From JBJXHN01 sp046233135 (GTDB lineage: Bacteria; Pseudomonadota; Alphaproteobacteria; Rhodospirillales; Rhodospirillaceae), in assembly GCA_046233135.1 (NCBI GenBank), contig JBJXHN010000009.1:1-64000 (forward strand): a stretch of DNA of 64,000 bases. Direction: 5' to 3'. A program made the translations under genes and the position numbers. The notes beneath the pieces were generated by a model. That model saw only the letters and a list, made by a program, of their open reading frames with translations. It made no database searches and had not been told where the DNA came from. Shown one piece after another: positions 1-8,408 of this stretch; the stretch's first letter is position 1, and the number at the start of each line of letters is the position of its first letter.

Positions 1-30
1 CACGGCAACGGATCCAAACTGCTTTCTCAT
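1..30 (-). CDS. Partial CDS, first ten codons only
   Basis: An ATG on the minus strand at 30 is preceded by a strong GGAGG ribosome-binding site (bases 34-40) and the frame stays open to the window edge. The visible residues are MRKQFGSVAV. A basic start running into small hydrophobic residues would suit a signal peptide, but ten codons cannot identify the product. Two palindromes at 108-123 and 184-197 lie in its likely promoter region. Confidence 0.5.
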   Translation of the reverse strand, partial: MRKQFGSVAV

Positions 31-107
31 GCTTTCCTCCCGGTTCGCTGATCCATGACAGGCATTGTTGTTCTTGGTGATGCCCCCTGTCGTATCCCAG
101 GATCTGT

Positions 108-123
108 AAACTGTCAACAGTTT
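108..123. promoter_or_regulatory. Palindromic operator candidate 1
   Basis: A perfect 16-bp palindrome, AAACTGT-CA-ACAGTTT. Its core TGTCAACA is shared with the palindrome at 184-197, 75 bp away centre to centre. The pair lies upstream of the minus-strand gene that begins at base 30, so they are probably paired sites for a dimeric repressor or activator. The regulator is not identifiable from the sequence. Confidence 0.45.
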
Positions 124-183
124 GACAGACGAGACGCACTCCCTCTTCCGACCGCCTGCCTTCGCCTGCATCCGTGCCGTTTA

Positions 184-197
184 TAGTGTCAACACTA
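184..197. promoter_or_regulatory. Palindromic operator candidate 2
   Basis: A perfect palindrome, TAGTGT-CA-ACACTA, sharing TGTCAACA with the site at 108-123. The rest of the gene-free stretch 31-416 shows no convincing coding signal; the reading frames across it look like GC-driven spurious frames. Confidence 0.4.
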
Positions 198-416
198 CGA
201 CCATCGCACCTGAATTCCCCATAGAGCCTCGCGGGGAAAAGTCGGGGCCGGTTTTCCGGCCCTCTCGATGCTCCAGCCATATGAACTCGGCGCAAGCACG
301 CCTCTTAAGATCCGCAGGGCGGCTGATCGGGAGGGGAGCATCGTCGCGCCCGCGCAACCCGCGATCCCGCATGGTCATCACGACCGGGGCCGATCAGGGC
401 CGATCGGGAAATGACC

Positions 417-449
417 GGACGCCGGGGGGAGCATGCCCCCCCGGCGTCC
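417..449 (-). terminator. Intrinsic terminator of the aldehyde dehydrogenase operon
   Basis: A 13-bp perfect inverted repeat (GGACGCCGGGGGG and its complement) with a 7-nt loop lies just past the stop codon of the minus-strand gene ending at 468. The following bases on the minus strand include a short ATTT run, so the U-tract is weak but the stem is very stable. Confidence 0.6.
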
Positions 450-467
450 CTCAGGCACTGCCGAGAC

Positions 468-1931
468 TTACACGCCGCCCATGCAGAGGTATTTCATCTC
501 GGTATACTCATCGATACCGTGGCGGGAGCCTTCGCGGCCGATGCCGGATTCCTTGATGCCGCCGAAGGGCGCCACTTCGGTGGAAATCAGGCCGGTGTTG
601 ATGCCCACCATGCCGCATTCCATCGCTTCGGCCACCCGCCAGATGCGGCCGATGTCGCGGCTGTAGAAATACCCCGCCAGGCCGAATTCCGTATCGTTGG
701 CCAGACGGATGGCCTCCGCTTCGTCGGCGAAGCGGAACAGCGGGGCGACCGGACCGAAGGTTTCCTCTTTCGCCAGGCGCATGTCCGGGGTGCAGCCGGC
801 CAGCACCGTCGGCTCGAAGTAGGTGCCGCCCAGCGCATGGGGCTTGCCGCCGGTCAGCACCGTCGCCCCCTTCGCCACCGCATCCGCGATGTGTTCGGCC
901 ACCTTGTCGCGCGCCGAACCGTCGATCAGCGGCCCCTGGGCCACGCCGTCTTCGGTGCCCGGTCCCACCTTCAGAGCCTTCACCGCCGCTTCCAGCTTGG
1001 CGGCGAAGGCATCATAGACACCGTCCTGCACCAGGATGCGGTTGACGCAGACGCAGGTCTGGCCGGTGTTGCGGTACTTGGAAGCCATCGCGCCTTCCAC
1101 CGCCGCGTCCAGATCGGCGTCGTCGAAGACCAGGAAGGGCGCATTGCCCCCCAGTTCCAGCGACATCTTCTTCACCGTCTCCGACGACTGGGCCATCAGC
1201 AGCTTGCCGATCTCCGTGGAGCCGGTGAAGCTGAGCTTGCGCACCGTCGGATTGGCGGTCATCTCACCGCCGATGTCCGAGGCCGAGCCGGTGACCACGC
1301 TGAACACGCCTGCCGGCACGCCGGCCCGTTCCGCCAGCACCGCCAGCGCCAGAGCGCTGAACGGCGTCTGGGACGCCGGCTTCAGCACCATCGAACAGCC
1401 CGCCGCCAGGGCCGGGCCGGCCTTGCGGGTGATCATCGCCGCCGGGAAGTTCCATGGCGTCACCGCCGCGCAGACCCCCACCGGCTGGCGCAGCACGACG
1501 ATGCGGCTGTCCGCCCGGTGGGCCGGGATCACCTCGCCATAAACGCGCTTGGCTTCCTCGGCGAACCATTCGATGAACGAGGCCGCATAGGCGATCTCGC
1601 CCCGGGATTCCGCCAGCGGCTTGCCCTGCTCCAAGGTCATCAGCAGGGCCAGGTCTTCGGTCGCGGCAAGCATCAGGTCGTTCCAGCGGCGCAGGATCAC
1701 CGACCGCTCCTTGGCCGTGCGCGCCCGCCAGGCGGCCATCGCCCGATCCGCCGCCGCAATGGCACGGCGGGTCTCGTCGGCGCCCATGCGCGGCACGGTG
1801 CCGATCTCTTCCCCGGTCGCCGGGTTGGTCACCGAAATGGTCGCGCCGTCATCGGCCTGCACCCAGGCGCCGTCGATATAGGCGGCCTGGCGCAGCAGGT
1901 CCGGGTCTTTCAAGGCCGTGGTCAGGGACAT
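468..1931 (-). CDS. gabD: NADP-type succinate-semialdehyde dehydrogenase family protein (GabD-like)
   Basis: A 487-residue aldehyde dehydrogenase of the GabD subfamily, close to the usual 482 residues. It would oxidise a semialdehyde to the acid with NAD(P)+. The Rossmann region TPWNFP (about 159-164), the general base Glu259 in LELGG and the nucleophile Cys293 in GQTCVC are all present; a second Cys at 295 follows, as in redox-regulated GabD enzymes. The start has AGGGAG six bases upstream. It is the last gene of a minus-strand run with 2-oxoacid dehydrogenase subunits and an SDR, so the true substrate may be an aldehyde made in that pathway rather than succinate semialdehyde. Confidence 0.85.
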   Translation of the reverse strand: MSLTTALKDPDLLRQAAYIDGAWVQADDGATISVTNPATGEEIGTVPRMGADETRRAIAAADRAMAAWRARTAKERSVILRRWNDLMLAATEDLALLMTLEQGKPLAESRGEIAYAASFIEWFAEEAKRVYGEVIPAHRADSRIVVLRQPVGVCAAVTPWNFPAAMITRKAGPALAAGCSMVLKPASQTPFSALALAVLAERAGVPAGVFSVVTGSASDIGGEMTANPTVRKLSFTGSTEIGKLLMAQSSETVKKMSLELGGNAPFLVFDDADLDAAVEGAMASKYRNTGQTCVCVNRILVQDGVYDAFAAKLEAAVKALKVGPGTEDGVAQGPLIDGSARDKVAEHIADAVAKGATVLTGGKPHALGGTYFEPTVLAGCTPDMRLAKEETFGPVAPLFRFADEAEAIRLANDTEFGLAGYFYSRDIGRIWRVAEAMECGMVGINTGLISTEVAPFGGIKESGIGREGSRHGIDEYTEMKYLCMGGV

Positions 1932-1967
1932 CGAAGTCTCCCTTTGAGCTTTATCGTGTACAAATCA

Positions 1968-3284
1968 TCAAAGCATCAGCCGCAACGGATCTTCCAGGAA
2001 CGGCTTGAAGGCTGCCAGGAACGACGCTCCCACCGCCCCGTCCACCGCGCGATGGTCGACGGACAGGGTGCAGGTCATCACCGTGGCCACGGCCAGTGCG
2101 CCGTCCCTGACCACCGGCCGCTGTTCGGCCGCGCCGACGGCGAGGATGCAGCTTTGCGGCGGGTTCAGAATGGCGGAGAACTCCCGGATGCCGTACATGC
2201 CCAGGTTGGAGATGGTAAACCCTCCTCCCTGGTACTCCTCCGGCGCCAGCTTGCCGTCCCGGGCCTTGGCGGCCAGGGCTTTCACCTCGCCGGACAGGGT
2301 CGCGAGGCCCTTGGTATCGGCCTGGCGCACCACCGGCGTGATCAGCCCGCCGTCCGTGGCCACCGCCACCGAGATATCCACCGTCTCGAACCGCAGGATC
2401 GCCTCGTCCGTCCACATGGCGTTGGCTTCGGGCACCTGACGCAGGGCCAGGGCGGCGGCCTTGATGATGAAGTCGTTCACCGACAGCTTGTAGGAAACGC
2501 CCGACCGGCCGTTGAGATCCGCCCGCAGGGCCAGCAGGGCATCCAGCATCACATCCACCGTCAGGTAGAAGTGCGGCATGGTCTGCTTGGATTCCTGCAA
2601 GCGGCGGGCGATGGTCTTGCGCATGCCGCTGTTGGGATAGGCGGTCACCGACTGCCAGGGCATCGGTGCCGGCTGGGCCGGTTGAGCCGCCTGCACAGCA
2701 ACCGAGACCGCCGGAGCAGGTGCCGGAGCGGGCGCGGCGGCCGGCACCGGTGCCGAAGACACCGCTCCCTGCGCCACCGCTCCCTGCGCCACCGCCCGAT
2801 CGACATCCAGGCGCACGATCCGCCCGCGCGGGCCGGACCCTGTCAGGCTGCCGAGGTCGATCCCTTCCAACGCCGCCAGCCGGCGGGCCAGGGGCGAGGC
2901 CAGGACGCGCCTCCCCTGCCCGGCTTCCGGCCCGGACGGCGGAGCAGCAGCCGGAGCCCTCTCTTCAGCAGCCGCGCCCGGCGCGGGAGCCGGCTCAGGC
3001 ACCGCAGCGGACACCGCCCCCGGCAGAGTGTCAACGTTCTCTCCGTCCGCCAGCAGCAGGGCGATGGGGCTGTTGACTGGCACGCCGGCAGACCCGTCGC
3101 CGACCAGGATACGACCCAGGACACCGGCCGCCTCGGCTTCCATTTCCAGGGTGGCCTTGTCGGTTTCCACTTCGGCGATCACGTCGCCGACGGCAATGGC
3201 ATCCCCTTCCGCCTTCAGCCAGCGGACAAGGGTGGCCTCTTCCATCCCGGCGGCCAGGACGGGCATCAGGATTTCCGTGGCCAT
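1968..3284 (-). CDS. 2-oxoacid dehydrogenase E2 (dihydrolipoamide acyltransferase)
   Basis: A 438-residue E2 component that transfers the acyl group from lipoamide to CoA. It shows the classic order: an N-terminal lipoyl domain (about 1-80, lipoyl-Lys43 in ETDKATLE), an Ala/Pro-rich linker, an E3-binding domain (about 126-160, ASPLARRLA to GPRGRI), a second Ala/Pro linker, and the catalytic domain (about 210-438) ending with the DHRAVDG active-site motif (His411, Asp415). Two linkers and one lipoyl domain match acetoin- or pyruvate-type E2 proteins. The partner E1 is the fused gene upstream. No E3 gene lies in this window, so a housekeeping lipoamide dehydrogenase is presumably shared. Confidence 0.88.
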   Translation of the reverse strand: MATEILMPVLAAGMEEATLVRWLKAEGDAIAVGDVIAEVETDKATLEMEAEAAGVLGRILVGDGSAGVPVNSPIALLLADGENVDTLPGAVSAAVPEPAPAPGAAAEERAPAAAPPSGPEAGQGRRVLASPLARRLAALEGIDLGSLTGSGPRGRIVRLDVDRAVAQGAVAQGAVSSAPVPAAAPAPAPAPAVSVAVQAAQPAQPAPMPWQSVTAYPNSGMRKTIARRLQESKQTMPHFYLTVDVMLDALLALRADLNGRSGVSYKLSVNDFIIKAAALALRQVPEANAMWTDEAILRFETVDISVAVATDGGLITPVVRQADTKGLATLSGEVKALAAKARDGKLAPEEYQGGGFTISNLGMYGIREFSAILNPPQSCILAVGAAEQRPVVRDGALAVATVMTCTLSVDHRAVDGAVGASFLAAFKPFLEDPLRLML

Positions 3285-3288
3285 GGGT

Positions 3289-3774
3289 TCAGGCTCCGGT
3301 GGGCTGGGGGCGGTCGTCGCGATACGCGGTGACGTCGGCGTATTCGACGAACTCCAGGATGTTGCCTTCCGGGTCGCGGCAGAACACCAGGAAGGTGCCG
3401 GGGCGCACCTCCACCACTTCGGCGCCGGTCATCACGTCCACCCCGGCATCCAGCAGCTTGGCCAGCAGGGCCTTCAGGTCATCGACGATGAAGGTCAGAT
3501 AGCTGGTACCGCGCCGGTCGAGGATATAGGGCAGGACCGGCGGGGCTTCGGCCGCCGGGCGGGCCGGCTCCAGCAGCTTCACCCGCTCGCCCCAGGGGCT
3601 TTGCAGACGGGTGACGCGATAGGCACCGCCGGTCAGAGCCGACGCCGTGGCCTTGTCGCCGGGGACGGAGATCACGTTGACCTGACGGAAGCCCAGCAGG
3701 TCGATATAGAACAGGGCCAGCCGGTCCAGATCGGCACAGCACAGGCCCACTTCCATGGGAGCTGTCATTTTCAT
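3289..3774 (-). CDS. VOC-superfamily (glyoxalase/dioxygenase fold) protein
   Basis: A 161-residue protein with two beta-alpha-beta-beta-beta modules of the vicinal oxygen chelate fold. The N-terminal half opens with the GLCCADLDRLALFYIDLLGF module and the C-terminal half ends with the typical DPEGN-LEFVEY motif containing the metal-ligand Glu. It may be a glyoxalase-like lyase, isomerase or dioxygenase; the sequence alone does not decide. It sits between the E1 and E2 genes, four bases before E2, so it is probably cotranscribed and acts on a substrate or by-product of the same pathway. Confidence 0.75.
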   Translation of the reverse strand: MKMTAPMEVGLCCADLDRLALFYIDLLGFRQVNVISVPGDKATASALTGGAYRVTRLQSPWGERVKLLEPARPAAEAPPVLPYILDRRGTSYLTFIVDDLKALLAKLLDAGVDVMTGAEVVEVRPGTFLVFCRDPEGNILEFVEYADVTAYRDDRPQPTGA

Positions 3775-3820
3775 TGAAAACGTTTCCTTATATTCAAAGT
3801 GAGCGTCTGAACCTGTCGGA

Positions 3821-6016
3821 CTATTCGGCCGCCAGCGGCAGCGGCCGTCCCTGGTCGGCCATCACGCGACGCAGGCCCTCTTCGATCTCTCCGGCACCGG
3901 CGCAGGCCGCCGTCTCCAGAACCTTGGAGATGCTCGGCGAAGCCTCGCCGCCACAGACCTGCTGCACCGGCTGGTCCAGCCAGTCGAACAGGCGGCGCTG
4001 GACCTCGCTGGCCAGCATCGGGCCGTAGGCGGTACCCACCGACCCCTGCTCGACGATCAGCACGTTGTTGGTCTTGCGCACCGACGCTTCGATGGTGTCC
4101 CAATCCAGGCCGGCCCGATCCAGCGACCGCAGGTCGATGACCTCGGCGTCGATCCCCAGGCGCTCCACCACCTCGATGGTTTTGGAGACCATGGCCAGAT
4201 AGGTCAGCACTGTCATCCGCGTGCCCGGCCGCACCACCTTGGCCTTGCCCAGCGGCAGGAAGTAATCCAGGTCGTCCACCGGTGCCATGCCCTTGGCCGC
4301 ATACAGATCCACATGTTCGATCACCAGCACCGGATCCTTGCACAGCAGGGCGCTGTTCATCAGCCCGACGTAGTCATAGGGCGTGGAGGGGGCGACGATC
4401 CGCCAGCCCGGAGAGGTGGCGAAGATCCCCGCCGGATCCATGGAGTGCTGGGACCCGTACCCCGTCCCCATCGCCACCTTGGTCCGCAGCACCAGCGGCA
4501 TGTCGCGGTCGCCGCCGAACATGTGGCGGGCCTTGGCGATCTGGTTGAACACCTGGTCGGCGGCCACCCACATGAAGTCCGGATACATGAACTCGATCAC
4601 CGGGATATAGCGGCCGTCCATGGCGATCCCGCCGCCCAGGCCGGCAAAGGCGTTCTCGCTGATCGGCGTGCCCAGGCAGCGGTCGGGGTAGGCATCGTGC
4701 AGGCCCCGGGTGGCCCCGTTGGTGCCGCCCTTCAGGCGGTGCACATCCTCGCCCATCACCACGATCCGCGCGTCCCTGTCCATGCGGCGCAACATGGTAT
4801 CGGCCACCACGTCGACGAATTTCGCTTCGGCCAGGGCACCGGTGAAGGCCTCCTGTTCGGTGAAGCGGACACCGGAGAATTCCGACAGATCGCCCCGCAC
4901 GCCGAAATCCCGGAAGTCCGGCGACGGCCACAGCTCGTCCTTGATGGCCCGCTTGCCGTCCGCCATCTCGACCAGCTGGGCGGCGGTGCGTTCCATCAGG
5001 TCGACGCAGCGGGCGCGCAGGCCCTCCACGTCCTCGGCCGTCAGCAGGCCCCGGTCGATCATGCGGCCGGCCACCAGATCCAGCGGATCCCGGGCGCGCC
5101 ATTCCTTTTCCTCGTCCTTCGTGCGATAGCCGAAGGCGCTGCCCGGCAGCGGGCCGTTCTGGTGGAAGAAGCGGTACAGGTCGGCTTCGATGACCGTCGG
5201 GCCGTTGCCCGCGCGCATCACCGCCAGAGCCTCCTGCGTGGCCAGATAGACGGCCAGAGGATCCATGCCGTCCACCTTCCACGACGGGATGGCAAAGGCG
5301 CCGCCCCGGGCGGACAGGCGGGGTTCGGCCGTGGCCTCCTCCACCGTGGTGGAGACCGCATAGCGGTTGTTTTCGATAAAGAAGCACAGCGGCAGCTTCC
5401 ACGCCGCCGTCAGGTTCATGGTCTCCAGCACCGAGCCGATGTTGACCGCCCCGTCACCGAAATAGGTCACGGCCACGTCCCCGGCCGCCGCCCGGCGATG
5501 CGCCCAGGCCGCCCCTGCCGCCAGCGGCACACCGCCGCCGACGATGGCGTTGGTGCCCAGGCAGCCGGCTTCCGCCCAGCGCAGGTGCATGGAGCCGCCC
5601 CGGCCCTTGCAGTAGCCCTGGGCCAGGCCGAGAATCTCCGAAAGGGTCTTCAGGATCACCTCGGACACGGTATCGGACAGGCCGGCCCTGGGGTCCAGGC
5701 CTTCTGGCGCCACATAGTGCAGGGCCTTGGCCAGGAACTGATGGTGGCCACGGTGGGATCCGTTGACCTCGTCACTGCCCCGCAGCGGCAGGGCAGAGCC
5801 GACCGCTCCGCCTTCCTGACCGATGGAGGAGTGGGCCGGGCCATGGACCAGCCCCTGACCGGCCAGTTCCAGCACCTTTTCCTCGAATGCGCGGATCAGG
5901 TGCAGTTGGCTCAACATGGTACCGAGAAGGGTCGGATCGGCCGCAGTCCAATCGGCATCCGTCGTCCGCAGCTCCCGCCATTCGGCGGCGGGGGTGAGGG
6001 CAGCATGAGTGGGCAT
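3821..6016 (-). CDS. Fused E1 alpha-beta subunit of a thiamine-dependent 2-oxoacid dehydrogenase
   Basis: A 731-residue natural fusion. Residues about 30-340 are the E1-alpha part with the thiamine diphosphate motif starting GDG (187-189) and ending ENN (about 217). Residues about 390-725 are the E1-beta part (MGEDV, the FMYPDF segment, then the C-terminal transketolase domain with VLIVEQG). In acetoin and branched-chain complexes these are usually two proteins; fused forms are known. It decarboxylates a 2-oxoacid or cleaves an acetoin-like diketone and passes the acyl group to E2. The neighbouring SDR and aldehyde dehydrogenase suggest a hydroxy- or keto-acid pathway, but the substrate is not readable from sequence. 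Confidence 0.85.
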   Translation of the reverse strand: MPTHAALTPAAEWRELRTTDADWTAADPTLLGTMLSQLHLIRAFEEKVLELAGQGLVHGPAHSSIGQEGGAVGSALPLRGSDEVNGSHRGHHQFLAKALHYVAPEGLDPRAGLSDTVSEVILKTLSEILGLAQGYCKGRGGSMHLRWAEAGCLGTNAIVGGGVPLAAGAAWAHRRAAAGDVAVTYFGDGAVNIGSVLETMNLTAAWKLPLCFFIENNRYAVSTTVEEATAEPRLSARGGAFAIPSWKVDGMDPLAVYLATQEALAVMRAGNGPTVIEADLYRFFHQNGPLPGSAFGYRTKDEEKEWRARDPLDLVAGRMIDRGLLTAEDVEGLRARCVDLMERTAAQLVEMADGKRAIKDELWPSPDFRDFGVRGDLSEFSGVRFTEQEAFTGALAEAKFVDVVADTMLRRMDRDARIVVMGEDVHRLKGGTNGATRGLHDAYPDRCLGTPISENAFAGLGGGIAMDGRYIPVIEFMYPDFMWVAADQVFNQIAKARHMFGGDRDMPLVLRTKVAMGTGYGSQHSMDPAGIFATSPGWRIVAPSTPYDYVGLMNSALLCKDPVLVIEHVDLYAAKGMAPVDDLDYFLPLGKAKVVRPGTRMTVLTYLAMVSKTIEVVERLGIDAEVIDLRSLDRAGLDWDTIEASVRKTNNVLIVEQGSVGTAYGPMLASEVQRRLFDWLDQPVQQVCGGEASPSISKVLETAACAGAGEIEEGLRRVMADQGRPLPLAAE

Positions 6017-6039
6017 CGGAATTCACTCCCGGGTTAGAA

Positions 6040-6828
6040 TTACACGTATCCGTAAGCGGTCCAGCCGCCGTCCACACCAAGCGTCTGCCCGGTGATGAAG
6101 GCGGCGGTGTCGGAGGCGAGGAAGACCGCCACGCGGGCGATCTCGTCGGGGTCTGCGAAGCGGCCGGCGGGGGTGCGGCGCTTCAGCGCCTCGCCGTCCA
6201 TGCGGCCGCTGTCGATCAGGTTTTGCATCAGGGCGGTCTGCACATAGCCCGGCGCGATGGTGTTGACGCGGATCCCCAGATGCGCCCATTCCACCGCCAG
6301 AACCCGGGTCAGCATGTCCACGCCGGCCTTTGTGGCGCAGTAGCCCGCCCGGTTCGGCGCGGCCACGGTGCCGTACATGGACCCGAGGTTGAGGATCACC
6401 CCGCCCCCGGTCTCGGCCATGCGCTTGCCGGTCTCGCGGGCCACCAGGAAGACCCCGGTCATGTTGATGTCCACCGCCCGGCGCCATTCCTCCAGGCTCA
6501 GCTCGAAGGTCGGGGTGTTGCACGACACGCCGGCATTGTTCACCAGCACGTCCACGCGCCCCAGCCCGGCAACGGTATCGGCGACAGCTGCGCGCACCGC
6601 ATCCTCATCGGTGACCGAGCCGGTCAGGGCGAGAACCTCCGCCCCCTCGGCCCGCAGGTCCCGGGCAGCGGCGTCGACCGCCACCGCGTCGATGTCCAGC
6701 AGCGCAACGGCCGCACCGTCCCGCGCGAAGTGACGGGCGGTGGACAGGCCGATCCCGGTGGCCGCCCCGGTCACCAGCACAACCCGCCGGTCATCCGATG
6801 GGGAGGTGTTACTCCGCTCCATATCCAC
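6040..6828 (-). CDS. SDR-family oxidoreductase
   Basis: A 262-residue classical short-chain dehydrogenase/reductase. It has the NAD(P) motif TGAATGIG near residue 20, NNAG near 100, and the catalytic Ser, Tyr and Lys in the NLGSMYG and YCATK segments. An Asp after the second beta strand (LLDID) suggests NAD(H) preference. It is the first gene of the minus-strand run SDR, E1, VOC, E2, GabD, so it probably oxidises an alcohol to the keto compound that E1 then consumes. Its upstream region carries the operator-like palindrome at 6835-6849. Confidence 0.82.
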   Translation of the reverse strand: MDMERSNTSPSDDRRVVLVTGAATGIGLSTARHFARDGAAVALLDIDAVAVDAAARDLRAEGAEVLALTGSVTDEDAVRAAVADTVAGLGRVDVLVNNAGVSCNTPTFELSLEEWRRAVDINMTGVFLVARETGKRMAETGGGVILNLGSMYGTVAAPNRAGYCATKAGVDMLTRVLAVEWAHLGIRVNTIAPGYVQTALMQNLIDSGRMDGEALKRRTPAGRFADPDEIARVAVFLASDTAAFITGQTLGVDGGWTAYGYV

Positions 6829-6834
6829 TCCTAC

Positions 6835-6849
6835 ACCTGATAATCAGGT
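6835..6849. promoter_or_regulatory. Operator palindrome upstream of the SDR-E1-E2 operon
   Basis: A perfect 15-bp palindrome ACCTGAT-A-ATCAGGT lies seven bases from the SDR start. Immediately beside it (6847-6862) is AGGTCATCTGACAAGT. Read on the minus strand, the pair resembles the 13173-13199 segment upstream of the SDR/GntR genes (shared GATGAC and CCTGAT blocks), so both are plausible sites of the FadR-type regulator encoded at 14091-14822. Confidence 0.5.
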
Positions 6850-6940
6850 CATCTGACAAGTTGAATTTCAACGGACTGCCCCCACGCTCCGTCGCGGGGA
6901 ATCCCGGCGCTTTGATCATGGGAACCGGCGGCGCGGCTGG

Positions 6941-7648
6941 TCAGGCCACCTCCAGCCATTCGCGGCGAATGTCGGTGCGCGCCTGCATATCCTCGGGCGA
7001 GCCGGAGAAAACCACTTCACCATGGCCCATCACCAGAACGCGCTTGGCCACCTTCAGCGCCATGCTCATCTTCTGTTCCACCAGCAGCACGCCCACGCCC
7101 CGATCATGAATGTCGCGGATCACCTCGGTGACCACATCGACGATCTTGGGTGCCAGACCTTCGGTCGGCTCGTCGATCAGGATGACCAGGGGATTACCCA
7201 GCAGGGTCCGGCACATGGTCAGCATCTGCTGTTCCCCGCCGGACATGTAGCCGGCCTTCTGGTCACGCCGTTCACGCAGGCGGGGGAAGTAGGTGTACAT
7301 GTCCTCCATGGTCCAGCGCGGCGCCCCGTCCACACCGGGCAGCACACCCATGCGCAGGTTCTCTTCCACCGTCAGGTTGGGGAAGACCAGGCGTTCTTCG
7401 GGCACATAGCCCAATCCCTGGCGCGCCACCGACGACGGCGCCCGGCCGGCCAGTTCGGTACCGCGCAGGGTGACCGTTCCCGCCGCCGGCGCCACCCAGC
7501 CCATCATCGCTTTCAGGGTGGTCGAGCGGCCGGACCCGTTGCGGCCCAGCAGGCTGATGATATCGGCGTCTTCCATCTGGAAGGACACACCGTGGAGAAT
7601 GTGGCTTTTGCCGTAGTAGGCATGCAGGTCCTGGACGTGCAGCAGCAT
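6941..7648 (-). CDS. livF: Liv-type ABC transporter ATP-binding protein LivF
   Basis: A 235-residue ATPase of the branched-chain amino acid type importer family, using the internal ATG at 7648 (MLLHVQDLHAYYG) because it fits the family start and overlaps the LivG stop (TGATG). Walker A is GRNGSGRST: the usual Lys before Ser/Thr is Arg here, which is odd and worth noting. The signature is SGGEQQM and Walker B is VILIDEPTEGL. It is the last gene of the importer operon livK-H-M-G-F. Confidence 0.85.
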   Translation of the reverse strand: MLLHVQDLHAYYGKSHILHGVSFQMEDADIISLLGRNGSGRSTTLKAMMGWVAPAAGTVTLRGTELAGRAPSSVARQGLGYVPEERLVFPNLTVEENLRMGVLPGVDGAPRWTMEDMYTYFPRLRERRDQKAGYMSGGEQQMLTMCRTLLGNPLVILIDEPTEGLAPKIVDVVTEVIRDIHDRGVGVLLVEQKMSMALKVAKRVLVMGHGEVVFSGSPEDMQARTDIRREWLEVA

Positions 7649-8406
7649 CAGGCGGCCTCCTCGCCAAGGTATGCTTCCTGAACCTTCCGGTTCGCGCGGA
7701 TTTCGTCGGGCGTGCCGGTGGCCAGGATCTGGCCGTAGACCAGCACCGAAATTCGGTCGCACAGGCCGAAGACCACGCTCATGTCATGCTCGACGGTCAG
7801 CAGCGTCTTTCCCGCCGTCACCTCGCGCACCAGATCGACCACATAGGCCGTTTCCTCGCGCGACATGCCCGCCGTTGGCTCGTCGAGCAGGATCACGTCC
7901 GGGTCCGTGGCCAGGGTCATGCCGATTTCCAGCGAGCGCTGTTCGGAATAGGTCAGGTCCGCCGCCGGGGTCTGCGCCCGGTGGCCCAGGCGCACCTTCT
8001 CCAGCAGGGCCATGGCCTCGTCATTGATGGTCCGCTTGCGCGAGATGCGGCTGAACAGGTCGAACCGCAGGCCGTGTCGGGCCATGATGCCGATGCGCAC
8101 GTTTTCAAACGCGGTCATGCGCCCGAAAATATTGGTGATCTGGAAGGACCGGGCCAGGCCCTTGCGGTTGATCACCTCCGGTGCCAGCCCCTGGATCGGC
8201 GCCCCGTTCAGGGCAATCACCCCATCCGAGGGCGGGAACGCGCCGGAGATCAGGTTGAACAGGGTCGATTTGCCCGCCCCGTTGGGGCCGATCACCGCAT
8301 GGCGCTCGCCCCGGATGATCTCCAGGGTCACGCCGCGCATGATCTGCAGGCCACCGAAGTTCTTCATCACGTCCGTCAGGCTCAGGACGATGTCTTGGCT
8401 GCTCAT
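7648..8406 (-). CDS. livG: Liv-type ABC transporter ATP-binding protein LivG
   Basis: A 252-residue ATPase starting at MSSQDIVLSL. Walker A is GPNGAGKST, Walker B is VILLDEPTAGM, and the H-loop is TVEHDM. The signature region reads TYSEQRSLEIG in place of the canonical LSGGQ, as is usual for LivG proteins. The stop overlaps the livF start by one base and the start is two bases from the livM stop, so translation is likely coupled. Confidence 0.88.
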   Translation of the reverse strand: MSSQDIVLSLTDVMKNFGGLQIMRGVTLEIIRGERHAVIGPNGAGKSTLFNLISGAFPPSDGVIALNGAPIQGLAPEVINRKGLARSFQITNIFGRMTAFENVRIGIMARHGLRFDLFSRISRKRTINDEAMALLEKVRLGHRAQTPAADLTYSEQRSLEIGMTLATDPDVILLDEPTAGMSREETAYVVDLVREVTAGKTLLTVEHDMSVVFGLCDRISVLVYGQILATGTPDEIRANRKVQEAYLGEEAA

Positions 8407-8408
8407 TG

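Noticed and set aside
411..3332. Long plus-strand open frame opposite the aldehyde dehydrogenase and E2 genes
   Set aside because: It is antisense to two genes with clear motifs, has His/Arg/Gly-rich low-information sequence and no ribosome site. High GC produces such frames. The same holds for the other long antisense frames, for example 8406-10907, 31995-35471 and 54847-57090.
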